Shown: positions 1 to 9,215 of the stretch, one piece after another
Position numbering within the stretch: the stretch's first letter is position 1
Layout of the letters: the number at the start of each line of letters is the position of its first letter
Source: DASQZK01 sp963763215
GTDB lineage: Bacteria; Bacteroidota; Bacteroidia; Bacteroidales; GCA-2748055
Assembly (NCBI GenBank): GCA_963763215.1
Contig: CAVXNX010000023.1
Coordinates: 186,001 to 250,000, forward strand
Length of the DNA stretch: 64,000 nucleotides
Reading direction: 5' to 3'
Program-made: the position numbers and the translations under genes
Notes under the pieces: model-generated
What the model saw: only the letters and a program-made list of their open reading frames with translations
Database searches by the model: none
Told to the model about the DNA's origin: nothing

Positions 1-626
1 ATGGGTAAGATCTACCGGCGGAAAAAAGTGGTCGATGCCCAAAGGCATGAACGGTTTCATTGAACCCATGATCATATTCATCCGTGACGAAGTGGCTGTT
101 CCCAATATCGGGGAGGAAAAGTATGAACGGCATATGCCCTATCTGCTGACCGTCTTCTTCTTCATCCTGCTGAGTAATATTCTCGGTCTGTTTCCGGGGA
201 TCATTCCCTTCGGGGCCAATGTGACCGGAAATATCGCCGTCACCATTGTGCTGGCCGTCTTCACCTTTGTGATCACCCAGATCAGCGGAACCAAAGACCT
301 ACTGGAAACACCTCATGGTCCAGCCGGGTGTGCCCTGGTGGCTGGCTCCGATCATGATCCCGGTGGAAATCATCGGACTGTTCTCCAAACCCTTTGCCCT
401 GATGGTCCGTCTCTTTGCCAATATCTCAGCAGGACATACCGTCGTTCTGGGACTGGTTTCCCTGATTTTTATCTTTAAATCACTGCTAATCGCTCCGGCA
501 TCGGTGATCTTTGTCGTATTTATGGATTGTATTGAAATCCTGGTGGCCGTATTGCAGGCATACGTATTCACATTGCTTTCCGCTTTGTTTATCGGGCTTG
601 CAACACGGGAACACCAGCATCAATAA
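1..626 (+). CDS. atpB: ATP synthase F0 subunit a (AtpB), 5' partial, frameshifted
   Basis: Membrane subunit a of the F-type ATP synthase, which forms the proton half-channels next to the c-ring. The window opens inside the gene. Recognisable parts are the PKGMNGFIEPMIIFIRDEV segment, then hydrophobic helices (FFFILLSNILGLFPGIIPFGAN), then PGVPWWLAPIMIPVEIIGLFSKPFALMVRLFANISAGH, which carries the essential Arg of the channel (MVRLFANISAGH). The reading frame changes near 300, where an extra c turns the expected Asp-Tyr-Trp codons out of frame, and probably also in the A-run near 22-28. Both look like sequencing indels. It is followed 28 bp later by atpE in the usual order. Identity is certain; only the exact reading frame is reconstructed. 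Confidence 0.93.
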
Positions 627-654
627 TAGTTGTTTAATTTAAAACCAAATCATT

Positions 655-945
655 ATGACTGGTGCAACATTCGCCGCAATTGGCGCAGGACTTGCCGCAA
701 TTGGCGCAGGAATCGGAATCGGCAGAATCGGTGGACAGGCAATGGACGCTATCGCCCGTCAGCCTGAAGCTGTATCGATGATACAGACCAACATGATCAT
801 CTCTGCCGCTCTTATCGAAGGGGTTGCTCTTTTCGCCGTGGTTATTGCACTGATTGTAAGTGAGTCATTCAACAACCCGGGCTGCAACGGTTGGTTGCAG
901 TACCGGGTTCATTTTCAAAACATCATAAATCTGCATAGACCATGA
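655..945 (+). CDS. atpE: ATP synthase F0 subunit c (AtpE)
   Basis: Proteolipid that builds the rotating c-ring. The protein is two hydrophobic helices joined by a polar loop: the Gly/Ala-rich helix AAIGAGLAAIGAGIGIGRIGG, the loop IARQPEA typical of c subunits, and helix two with the proton-carrying Glu in ALIEGVALFAVV. Family members normally stop soon after this helix (about 80-85 residues). Here the frame runs on to 945 through a hydrophilic tail that overlaps an intercistronic hairpin and the atpF start. One missing a near 859 would give a stop at about 862, so the last 28 residues are probably not real. Confidence 0.92.
   Translation: MTGATFAAIGAGLAAIGAGIGIGRIGGQAMDAIARQPEAVSMIQTNMIISAALIEGVALFAVVIALIVSESFNNPGCNGWLQYRVHFQNIINLHRP
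874..909 (+). other. Intercistronic stem-loop between atpE and atpF
   Basis: Arms AACCCGG (874-880) and CCGGGTT (903-909) pair, continued by CTGCAA (882-887) with TTGCAG (895-900), around a 7-base loop. There is no T-run, so it is not an intrinsic terminator. It lies after the position where AtpE should end and before the atpF ATG at 942. A role in mRNA processing or in raising atpE expression over the other subunits is inference. Confidence 0.6.
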
Positions 946-1436
946 ATCTTAGTAACACCAGGAATAGGCGTAATCTTTTGGACCGCTGATCATCTTTTCG
1001 ATCCTGCTCGTCATCCTGAGGTCATTTGCCTGGAAACCCATTCTGAATGCGGTCAGAACCAGGGAGGAGAGCATCAAATCGGCCTAAATCGGCAGAAAAG
1101 GCCAAGGAGGAAATGCATAAGCTGAAGGCCGACAATGAAAAGATCATGGCGGAAGCCAGGGCCGAACGCGATAAACTCATGAAAGAGGCCAGGGAAGTGA
1201 AGGAAAGCATCATTGCCGAGGCCAAAGAAAAGGCCGAGGAGGAAGCCAAAAAACTGATCGAGGCTGCCCGCATCAGCATTCGGAATGAAAAGGCGATGGC
1301 CATCAGTGAAATCAAGGACCAGGTTGCCGGGTTGTCGCTGGAAATTGCTGAAAAGATCCTCCGGACACACCTGGAAGATGAGAAGGAACGTAATGAACTG
1401 ATCAACAGACTGCTCGATGACATCAAAATGAATTAA
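942..1436 (+). CDS. atpF: ATP synthase F0 subunit b (AtpF), frameshifted
   Basis: Peripheral stalk subunit b. The start ATG at 942 is 32 bases after the atpE/atpF hairpin. Reading through indels gives an N-terminal membrane helix (GVIFWTA, LIIFSILLVILRSF), then a long charged coiled coil (EKAKEEMHKLKADNEKIMAEARAERDKL and onward) ending in ELINRLLDDIKMN. Corrections needed: one extra base near 951, one missing base near 989, a missing c in the run near 1085 and a missing g near 1092. Only from about 1095 is the frame clean. Length about 164 residues is normal for the family. It is followed 17 bp later by atpH. Confidence 0.9.
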
Positions 1437-1453
1437 CGAAATACCTTGTTTCC

Positions 1454-2004
1454 ATGAACGACAGCAAAATATCAGTGAGGTACGCCAAAGCCCTGTTTCA
1501 GACCGCGATGGAAAAGAACCTTACCGAAGAGGTGATGCAGGATATGCGACTGCTGGGGGAAAGTCTGCTGAACCCCGGCTTTCAAAGAGATCCTGGAAAG
1601 CCCTGTCATCAAAACATCCCAGAAAAAAGACCTGATGAACCCGGGTTTTCAAACCTGAAGTGACAGCGCTCACTTACGATTTTTTAAACCTTATCCTTCA
1701 GAACAAAAGGGAAGCTTTCCTGGAAGCCATCATCCGGAATTTTTCGGCGACGTACCGTAATCAGAAAGGGATCAAAAAAGCGGAGATCATCGTCGCATCC
1801 CGGATCAGCAAATCCATACGCGATGAATTCGTCGGTATCCTCGAAAAAACCTTTCATTCGGGGATCGAACTCGAAGAGATCCTCATGCCTTCCATCATCG
1901 GCGGTTTTATCCTCAAGGTGGAAGATGAACAGTATGATGCCAGTGTGACCAGCAGCCTGGCCAAAATGCGAAAAAAATTACTGCAAACTTCAATAGAAAA
2001 ATAA
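1454..2004 (+). CDS. atpH: ATP synthase F1 subunit delta (AtpH), frameshifted
   Basis: Delta/OSCP subunit that caps F1 and binds the peripheral stalk. Start MNDSKISVRYAKALFQTAM is the classic OSCP N-terminus (RYAKALF). The C-terminal part has the conserved EEILMPSIIGGFILKVEDEQYDASV segment, normally GGFILRVGDKQIDASV. Two extra c residues, in the C-runs near 1576 and 1642, split the frame. Corrected, the middle reads FKEILESPVIKTSQKK then NRVFKPEVTALTYDFLNLI. The corrected length is about 182 residues, normal. It ends 9 bp before atpA. Confidence 0.93.
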
Positions 2005-2013
2005 TATCAGACA

Positions 2014-3604
2014 ATGGCTCAAATTAAACCGGCAGAGGTATCTGAAGTCTTGAAGAAACAGCTTCAGGGTTTTAAAACGGAAGTGGAACTTGAAGAAGTA
2101 GGGACAGTCTTACAGGTAGGTGACGGGATCGCCCGCATTTACGGGCTGTCCAAAGTACAGGCAAACGAACTGATCGAATTCAGCAGCGGGGTGATGGGTA
2201 TCGTGCTGAACCTTGAGGAAGACAACGTAGGGGCCGTGCTTCTCGGTTTAACCGAGCTGATCAAGGAGGGCGATACGGTCAAAAGAACAAAACGAATCGC
2301 TTCGATCAATGTGGGGGAAGGGCTTCTTGGGCAGGATCATCAATACCCTGGGTGAACCCCTCGACGGAAGAGGTCCGATCCAGGGAAAAACCTGGGAATT
2401 GCCCCTCGAGCGCAAAGCCCCGGGTGTTATTTACCGTCAGCCTGTCAAAGAGCCGCATCCAGACCGGCATCAAGGCCATCGATTCGATGATCCCCATCGG
2501 ACGCGGACAGCGTGAACTGATCATTGGCGACCGTCAGACAGGAAAAACATCCGTGGCCATCGATACCATCATTAACCAGAAGGAATTTTACGATAAAGGC
2601 ACATCCGGTCTATTGCATCTATGTGGCCATCGGACAGAAAGGCTCTACGGTCGCCAATGTGGCCAAGGTGCTTGAAGAAGCCGGCGCAATGCCTTATACC
2701 GTCATCGTCGCCGCCACGGCTGCCGACCCGGCTGCCCTGCAGTTCTATGCTCCCTTCGCCGGGGCAACCATCGGGGAATTCTTCAGGGATACCGGTCGCC
2801 ATGCGCTGATCGTCTACGACGATCTCTCCAAACAGGCGGTATCCTACCGCGAAGTGTCATTGCTGCTCCGCCGCCCGCCGGGACGTGAAGCTTACCCGGG
2901 TGATGTTTTCTATCTGCACTCCAGGCTTCTGGAAAGAGCGGCAAAAATTATCGAATCGGATGAGATCGCCGCAAAGATGAACGATCTTCCCGAAGAGCTC
3001 AAACCCATGGTCAAAGGCGGGGGCTCGCTTACCGCCCTGCCGATCATCGAAACGCAGGCCGGTGACGTATCGGCTTACATCCCGACCAACGTCATCTCCA
3101 TCACCGACGGACAGATCTTCCTGGAAACAAACCTCTTCAACTCAGGCGTCCGCCCGGCCATCAATGTCGGGATCTCGGTCTCCAGGGTCGGGGGTAACGC
3201 CCAGGTGAAATCGATGCGAAAAATCGCCGGAACCCTGAAAATCGACCAGGCCCAGTTCCGCGAACTGGAAGCTTTCTCCAAATTCGGTTCCGACCTCGAT
3301 GCCGCCACCCTGGCAGTGCTCGACAAAGGGACGAAAAACGTGGAGATCCTCAAACAGGGCCTCCATCAGCCGATGCCGGTGGAAAAACAGGTCGCTATCA
3401 TCTATTGCGGGATAAACGGACTTTTGAGCGATATCCCGGTGAGTAAGGTTAAAGAATTTCGAGGAAGAATACCTCGAATACCTCGAAGTGAAACATAAAG
3501 ATGTTTTGAACCGTCTGGCCAAAGGCGAACTCACCGACGATATGACCCAAACCCTGACCAGCGTAGCCCGCGAACTGACTTCAAATTACAGGCAAACCAA
3601 ATAA
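2014..3604 (+). CDS. atpA: ATP synthase F1 subunit alpha (AtpA), frameshifted
   Basis: Regulatory nucleotide-binding alpha subunit of the F1 hexamer. N-terminus MAQIKPAEVSEVLKKQL, beta-barrel domain to about residue 95, Walker A GDRQTGKTS around residue 170, Walker B-type LIVYDD, and the alpha-specific PAINVGISVSRVGG segment. The C-terminus reads EEEYLEYLEVKHKDVLNRL and ends LTSNYRQTK. Four indels break it: an extra g near 2328, an extra c near 2458, an extra t near 2604 and an extra t near 3460. The corrected length of about 528 residues fits the family. It lies 16 bp before atpG, as in other Bacteroidota where atpD and atpC are upstream of atpB rather than downstream. Confidence 0.96.
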
Positions 3605-3619
3605 CAGGAATCCTAATCC

Positions 3620-4523
3620 ATGGCAAACTTAAAGGAGATACGGACACGGATCACCTCCATCTCTTCGACGCGGCAGATCACCAGCGCCATGAAAATGGTG
3701 TCGGCTGCCAAACTCAGGAAGGCCCAGGATGCCATCCAGCAACTACAGGCCCTATGCCGAAAAGCTGCAGGAAATCCTCAGGGCCATCAGTGATGCGCTC
3801 CAGAATGAGGAAGATAATGTTTTCATCACCAAACGGGAGGTCCATAAGGTCCTCCTGGTGGTGATCACCTCCAACCGCGGACTTTGCGGAGCATTCAACG
3901 CTTCGGTCCAGAAAGCCGCCGTTATCGTTGCCCATGAGAAATACGGACGGCAGTTTGCTAACGGGAATGTTGATTTCTATGCCATTGGCAAAAAAGGGCA
4001 TGATTTCCTCAAAAAAAAGAAGTATAACATCGTGCACGCCGATCATGGGATCTTCGATAACCTGACCTACGAAGCCGCCGCCGAAAAAGCATCGGACATC
4101 ATGAAGATGTTCGAGGAAGGAAGATACGACTGCGTCGAACTGATCTATAACCAGTTTATCAACGCCGCCCTTCAGAAGCTCACCGAAGAACAGTTCCTGC
4201 CCGTGCCGGAAGAACCAACCGAACCGAAGCAGGAAAAAGGAAAGCTTCTCCAGACGCATACCGATTATATCTTTGAACCTTCGAAAGGAGAGATCATCAG
4301 GGAACTCATTCCCAAAAGCCTGAAACTGCAGTTCTTCAAAGCCATCCAGGATTCCTTTGCCTCGGAACACGGGGCCAGGATGACATCCATGCATAAGGCC
4401 ACGGACAATGCCACGGAAATCCTGAAAGACCTCAGGCTCGAATACAACAAGGCCCGTCAGGCCAGCATTACCAATGAGATCCTGGAGATCGTCAGCGGTG
4501 CCAATGCGCTTGAAGAGGGTTAG
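3620..4523 (+). CDS. atpG: ATP synthase F1 subunit gamma (AtpG), one frameshift
   Basis: Central rotor shaft of F1. The start at 3620 gives MANLKEIRTRITSISSTRQITSAMKMVSAAKLRKAQ, the conserved N-terminal coiled-coil helix. An extra c near 3745 shifts the frame. Afterwards the protein reads RPYAEKLQEIL, then the Rossmann-like domain with LLVVITSNRGLCGAFNASV, and ends with the C-terminal helix carrying KATDNATEILKDLRLEYNKARQASITNEILEIVSGANAL. Length about 300 residues. Last gene of the operon, followed by a strong terminator. Confidence 0.96.
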
Positions 4524-4555
4524 ATCGGAACACTAACGGTTATATTATAGAGGTG

Positions 4556-4582
4556 AAAGGCGGGTGAATTCCCGCCTTTTTT
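4556..4582 (+). terminator. Intrinsic terminator of the ATP synthase operon
   Basis: Stem AAAGGCGGG / CCCGCCTTT with a 6-base loop, followed by a T-run, 33 bases after the atpG stop. It also separates atpG from the convergent GH1 remnant. Confidence 0.9.
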
Positions 4583-4646
4583 GCATGATGGACGACGTGA
4601 AAGCATCCTTTCCGTGGAAGCTCTCCGGCAGGGGCCGGGAGGGCCT

Positions 4647-5137
4647 TCAGTCAAGGCGGAAATTATTCTCCCGGATGCAGCGTGCATACCACCTGCCGCT
4701 TTCCTTGATCTTCCTGTCGAAGTTCTGGTAATCGACCCAGACCAGTCCCATGCGGCCGTAATCCCCCCATTCATAGTCATCGAGGAACGACCAGACGTGA
4801 TAGCCTTTCAGGTTGATGCCGTCGGCCAGGGCGCGGTGGCAGGCTTCAATATGCTTGTAGATGTATTCGGTCCGGCTTTCGTCATGGATCTCTCCGAGAT
4901 GATTGACGTAGTCCGTTCCTGGCAGTAGCGGTCCCAGATGGATTCTCCTTTTCCGTCTTCGGTCGCGGCTCCCTCGATCTGGTACGCCGCCGAGGAGACG
5001 CCGAAAAGGAAATCGTTGGGGAAGGCCAGCCCGCTTTTCACGGGGTTATCTGCCGTAAAGGCTTTTGCGGCAATGGGAGCTCCTGCCAGGGCAAAACCAG
5101 AAGTCCGGAGAAAATGCCGACGGTCAAGTTTATTCAT
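4647..5137 (-). pseudogene. GH1 beta-glucosidase remnant with large internal deletion
   Basis: The start at 5137 gives MNKLDRRHFLRTSGFALAG, a twin-arginine signal, then the GH1 N-terminus FPNDFLFGVSSAAYQIEGA and GESIWDRYCQ. Immediately after, one frame over, comes the GH1 C-terminus: YVNHLGEIHDESRTEYIYKHIE, GINLKGYHVWSFLDDYEWGDYG, GLVWVDYQNF, RWYARCIRENNFRLD and a stop. The segment between (about 300 residues in an intact enzyme), including the NEP acid/base and TENG nucleophile motifs, is absent. Either the gene suffered a real deletion of about 0.9 kb or the assembly collapsed there. It cannot encode an active glucosidase as written. Confidence 0.82.
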
Positions 5138-5233
5138 CGTGATATGGGAATAGTGGTTAGACAATCTGACATAAAACGGCAACCAGCCGGCCATGTTATG
5201 CCGGGCCAGTGAAAATCGCTTCGGCAGCGGGTC

Positions 5234-8200
5234 TCAATATTCGTTCCAGCTTTTGACCGAGAGCTGGTTCAGATCCATCTTGCAGAAGGCAATGATGAAT
5301 GCGCTGGCCAGCCTGGCATTGGTGATCAGCGGTATATTGAAATCGACGGCGCTGCGCCTGATCATGTAATCGTTGGAAAGCTCGACCTTCGAGAGATCTT
5401 TCGGGATGTTGATCACCAGATCGATCATCCCTCCCTTGAGATAATCGAGGGTATTGGGTTTTTTATCCTCATCGGGCCAGTGCAGGGGGGTGGAGTCGAT
5501 GCCGTTTAGTTTGAGGAAGTGATGCGTGCCGAAGGTGGCAAACAGGTTGTACCCTTTTTCCGCAAGAAGCTTACAGCTGTTCACCAGCTCCACTTTCGAG
5601 CGCATCGGACCCGTTGAAAGAAGGATGTTCTTTTTCGGGATCCGGTAGCCGACTGAAAGCATGGATTTTAACACCGCATCATAAAAGTTTTCCCCGATGC
5701 AGCCCACTTCACCGGTCGATGCCATGTCAACACCGATGACCGGATCGGCTTTTTTGAGCCGGGAGAAGGAGAACTGCGGCGCCTTGATCCCGATGTAGTC
5801 CAGGTCGAAACTGGATTTTTGGGGTTTTTCCACCGGGACCTTCAGCATGATCTTGGTGGCCATCTCAATGAGATTGGCTTTCAAGACTTTCGACACGAAA
5901 GGCATGCTTCGCGATGCCCTGAGGTTGCATTCAATAACCTTGATGTCATTGTCCTTGGCCAGGAACTGCATGTTAAAGGGACCTGAAATTTCGAGCGCCC
6001 TGGCCAGGTCGCGGGCAATGCGCTTAATGCGCCGCACCGTTTCAAAATAAATTTTCTGGGGGGGAAAGACCATTGTGGCGTCGCCGGAATGCACGCCGGC
6101 AAATTCGACATGCTCTGAAATGGCATAGGTGAAGAGCTCCCCGTCCCTCGATACGGCATCGATCTCAATCTCCTTGGCCTGTTCGATAAATTCGGAAACC
6201 ACCACGGGATATTGTTTGGAAACCCGGGAGGCGAGCTGGAGGAAGTGCACCATTTCCTCCTTGTTGGAGACCACATTCATGGCCGCGCCCGACAGCACGT
6301 AAGAAGGCCGGATCAGGACCGGAAAGCCGACCTCATCGACGAAGTCGCTGATCTCGTCCAGGCTCGTCAGCTCCTTCCATCGGGGCTGGTCAATGCCCAG
6401 CCTGTCGAGAAGCATCGAAAATTTATGGCGGTTTTCGGCATTGTCGATGGAGACCGGGGAGGTCCCCAGGATCGGCACATTCTGGCGATAGAGACGCATG
6501 GCCAGGTTATTCGGGATCTGGCCGCCCATCGAGACGATCACGCCCTTGGGCGCTTCGAGATCGACGATGTCCATCACCCGTTCGAATGACAGTTCGTCGA
6601 AATACAGCCGGTCGCATACATCATAATCGGTGCTCACCGTCTCCGGGTTGTAGTTGATCATCACTGAACGGTACCCTTCCTCATTGACGGTGTTCAGGGC
6701 ATTAACACTGCACCAGTCAAATTCGACCGAACTTCCGATCCGGTAGGCGCCGGAACCGAGAACGATCACCGATTTATGATCATTCTCGAACTGGATATCA
6801 TGCTCATTCCCACTGTAGGTAAGGTAGAGGTAATTCGTTTTGGCGGGGTATTCGGCTGCCAGGGTGTCAATCTGTTTCACCACGGGAAGGATGCACCGGT
6901 TTTTGCGCTCCTGCCTGATCCTGAGCAGGTGTTCCTCGTAATCGTCATCTTTATAAACGACCCGGCCGATCTGGAAATCGGAGAAACCGGCGACCTTAAC
7001 GTCCAGGAGCAGGTCGTCCGGGACGGCCTCAATGGTATCGAATTTTGCCAGTTCGTTTTTCAGGTCGAAGATCTTTTTGAGTTTGAAAAGGAACCAGTTG
7101 TCGATTTTTGTCAGGTCATGGATTTTTTCAACTGTGTAGCCCTTTTCGAAAGCCTCTTCAATCACGAAGATCCGCATGTCGGTCGGCTCGCTCAGCTCAC
7201 GGTCCAGGTCCTTTTCCTCACCCGGTTCATGGTTACCGATAAAGCCGTGCATGCCCTGGCCGATCATCCGTAAACCTTTCTGGATGGCCTCTTCAAAATT
7301 TTTTCCGATGGCCATCACTTCGCCCACCGACTTCATGCTGCTGTCGATCTGCTTGGAAACGCCGATGAATTTATTGAGGTCCCACCGTGGGATTTTGCAG
7401 ACGATATAGTCGAGCGAAGGTTCAAAAAATGCCGGAGTGGTCCGTGTAATGGAGTTTTTCAGTTCGTGAAGCCCGTAACCCAGGGCCAGTTTGGCCGCCA
7501 CGAAGGCCAGGGGATACCCCGTGGCTTTGGATGCCAGGGCGCTCGAGCGGGACAGGCGGGCATTGACTTCAATCACCCGGTAATCTTCCGATTCAGGATC
7601 CAGGGCAAACTGAACGTTGCATTCGCCGATGATGCCGATGTGCCGGATCAGGTCGATGGAGATCTTACGGAGTTTGTGGTATTCACTGTTGTTCAGGGTC
7701 TGGGAGGGCGCAACCACGATGCTCTCCCCGGTGTGTATGCCAAGAGGATCGAAATTCTCCATGTTGCATACCGTGATGCAGTTATCATACTGGTCGCGGA
7801 CCACCTCGTACTCGATTTCTTTCCAGCCCTTCAGCGATTCTTCGACCAGGATCTGGGAAGAATAGGAAAAGGCTTTGCCGGCCATCTGGCGCAGCTCGTC
7901 CATGTCTGACGAAAACCCGCTCCCCTGTCCCCCGAGGGTGAAGGCCGCACGGATGATCACGGGAAAACCGAGCTCGCCGGCCGCTTTCACGGCTCCTTCC
8001 ACAGTGGTCACGGCAAACGAGCGGGGCGTCCTGATCTCCTTTTCCCCGAGCTTCCGGACAAAATGCTCACGGTCCTCGGTGTCGATGATCGCCTGGACCG
8101 GCGTGCCGAGAACCCTCAGGTTGTACTTTTCGAGAATGCCGCTTCTGAAAAGCTCGATACCGCAGTTCAGCGCCGTCTGACCGCCAAAAGAAAGAAGGAT

Positions 8201-8449
8201 GCCGTCGGGATTTTCCCGGGCAATGACCTTTTCCACAAAATAGGGGGTGACAGGAAGGAAGTAAATCTTGTCGGCCACCCCTTCACTCGTCTGTACCGTG
8301 GCAATGTTCGGATTGATCAGGACCGTTTCAACTCCCTCTTCGCGCATGGCCTTCAGCGCCTGCGATCCGGAATAGTCAAATTCTCCCGCTTCCCCGATCT
8401 TCAGTGCTCCCGATCCGAGAAGTATAATTTTCTTTATTGATTTGTCCAT
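5234..8449 (-). CDS. carB: Carbamoyl-phosphate synthase large subunit
   Basis: Makes carbamoyl phosphate from bicarbonate, ATP and ammonia (from CarA) for arginine and pyrimidine synthesis. The intact 1071-residue protein starts MDKSIKKIILLGSGALKIGEAGEFDYSGSQA. It has two homologous ATP-grasp halves (the second begins KSVIVLGSGAYRIGSSVEFDW near residue 560) with GGQTALNCG and GGQIPNNLA motifs. The C-terminal MGS-like allosteric domain includes LLSTGPMRSK and ends SVKSWNEY. No frameshift occurs over 3.2 kb, unlike the neighbouring ATPase cluster. It is divergent from argR across a 293-bp spacer, which links it to arginine control. carA is not adjacent. Confidence 0.98.
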   Translation of the reverse strand: MDKSIKKIILLGSGALKIGEAGEFDYSGSQALKAMREEGVETVLINPNIATVQTSEGVADKIYFLPVTPYFVEKVIARENPDGILLSFGGQTALNCGIELFRSGILEKYNLRVLGTPVQAIIDTEDREHFVRKLGEKEIRTPRSFAVTTVEGAVKAAGELGFPVIIRAAFTLGGQGSGFSSDMDELRQMAGKAFSYSSQILVEESLKGWKEIEYEVVRDQYDNCITVCNMENFDPLGIHTGESIVVAPSQTLNNSEYHKLRKISIDLIRHIGIIGECNVQFALDPESEDYRVIEVNARLSRSSALASKATGYPLAFVAAKLALGYGLHELKNSITRTTPAFFEPSLDYIVCKIPRWDLNKFIGVSKQIDSSMKSVGEVMAIGKNFEEAIQKGLRMIGQGMHGFIGNHEPGEEKDLDRELSEPTDMRIFVIEEAFEKGYTVEKIHDLTKIDNWFLFKLKKIFDLKNELAKFDTIEAVPDDLLLDVKVAGFSDFQIGRVVYKDDDYEEHLLRIRQERKNRCILPVVKQIDTLAAEYPAKTNYLYLTYSGNEHDIQFENDHKSVIVLGSGAYRIGSSVEFDWCSVNALNTVNEEGYRSVMINYNPETVSTDYDVCDRLYFDELSFERVMDIVDLEAPKGVIVSMGGQIPNNLAMRLYRQNVPILGTSPVSIDNAENRHKFSMLLDRLGIDQPRWKELTSLDEISDFVDEVGFPVLIRPSYVLSGAAMNVVSNKEEMVHFLQLASRVSKQYPVVVSEFIEQAKEIEIDAVSRDGELFTYAISEHVEFAGVHSGDATMVFPPQKIYFETVRRIKRIARDLARALEISGPFNMQFLAKDNDIKVIECNLRASRSMPFVSKVLKANLIEMATKIMLKVPVEKPQKSSFDLDYIGIKAPQFSFSRLKKADPVIGVDMASTGEVGCIGENFYDAVLKSMLSVGYRIPKKNILLSTGPMRSKVELVNSCKLLAEKGYNLFATFGTHHFLKLNGIDSTPLHWPDEDKKPNTLDYLKGGMIDLVINIPKDLSKVELSNDYMIRRSAVDFNIPLITNARLASAFIIAFCKMDLNQLSVKSWNEY

Positions 8450-8488
8450 GGAAAGAAATGCTTTTTAGCGTTGGTCATTCTGGCGTTG

Positions 8489-8496
8489 CAAAAATA
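8489..8496 (-). promoter_or_regulatory. Candidate -7 element for carB
   Basis: On the minus strand TATTTTTG matches the Bacteroidota -7 consensus TAnnTTTG, about 40 bases before the carB ATG. I see no clear -33 TTG at the usual distance, so this is a moderate call. Confidence 0.4.
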
Positions 8497-8688
8497 AGGA
8501 TAATCGGTTATTTTGATGTTAAAGTCACCATTATCCACTGATATATGACAGCCATCCGTTATTTTTGTTCTCCCCTCCGGATGCTCCGTCATGGAAGACG
8601 TTCCCACATTCATCCCGAAATCCTTCAGGGATTTGACCCCGGGGGCTTGTTAAAATCCTGTCAAAAGTACAATTTTTTTCCAAAAAAC

Positions 8689-8720
8689 TTGTTTTTCATC
8701 ATAAATAATGTATAAATTTG
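8689..8720 (+). promoter_or_regulatory. Candidate sigma-ABfr-type promoter of argR
   Basis: TTG at 8689-8691 and TAAATTTG at 8713-8720 (consensus TAnnTTTG) are separated by 21 bases, the expected arrangement for a Bacteroidota primary promoter. Transcription would begin near 8727, giving a very short leader before the argR ATG at 8743. The -7 element is embedded in the first ARG-box-like sequence. Confidence 0.6.
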
Positions 8721-8743
8721 CATTGTTAATGTATAAATATACA
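8709..8743 (+). promoter_or_regulatory. Tandem ARG-box-like operators upstream of argR
   Basis: Two related 14-bp sites spaced 21 bp apart. Site 2 (8730-8743) is TGTATA-AA-TATACA, with perfect 6-bp arms, and overlaps the argR start codon. Site 1 (8709-8722) is TGTATA-AA-TTTGCA and covers the -7 element. Paired boxes about two helical turns apart are the classical ArgR hexamer target. Autoregulation of argR and control of the downstream arginine genes is inferred. Confidence 0.62.
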
Positions 8744-9204
8744 TGAAGAACAGAAGTGAACGGTTACTGGCCATCCGAAAGCTCATCCGGGAAGAAAAAT
8801 TAGCCGGGCAGGAGGAGCTGCTGCATCGTCTGAAGGATGATGGGTTTGTGATGACGCAGGCGACCTTGTCAAGGGATCTGAAATACCTCAGGGTATCAAA
8901 GATCCACGACGAGGAAAAGGGATATATCTATTTTTTACCGGACAATGAACCCGGGGTGCAGGCGGTACCCTGGACGAATTTTCTTCAGGAAGGGATTGTG
9001 ACCATCGAATTTGCTCAGGGGATGGCCATTCTGAAAACATTGCCGGGATATGCGAGCAGTATTGCTTCAGCCATCGATTCCATGAATATCATTGAGATCG
9101 CAGGCACCATTGCCGGCGACGACACGATACTGATCATCCCGAGGGACGGGGCAAGGAAAGAGTTGATTTTGGAACAATTGTCGGCCGTAATGCCGGGAGC
9201 TTAA
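8743..9204 (+). CDS. argR: Arginine repressor ArgR
   Basis: Arginine-sensing transcription factor, 153 residues, normal length. The N-terminal winged helix-turn-helix contains LLAIRKLIREEKLAGQEELLHRL and the DNA-contact segment TQATLSRDLKYL (family SR.LK.L pattern). The C-terminal oligomerisation/arginine-binding domain carries ILKTLPGYASSIASAIDS and the GTIAGDDTILI motif. ATG at 8743 lies within an operator-like palindrome. It is first in the plus-strand arginine cluster, 11 bp before the acyltransferase gene. Confidence 0.96.
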   Translation: MKNRSERLLAIRKLIREEKLAGQEELLHRLKDDGFVMTQATLSRDLKYLRVSKIHDEEKGYIYFLPDNEPGVQAVPWTNFLQEGIVTIEFAQGMAILKTLPGYASSIASAIDSMNIIEIAGTIAGDDTILIIPRDGARKELILEQLSAVMPGA

Positions 9205-9215
9205 GTTTGACAGCT

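Noticed and set aside
655..945. Extended AtpE with a functional C-terminal tail
   Set aside because: The tail overlaps an RNA hairpin and the atpF start and is unlike other c subunits; a missing base before the true stop is more likely.
5847..8440. Long open frames on the plus strand opposite carB
   Set aside because: They mirror the codon structure of an intact, conserved carB and resemble no known protein.
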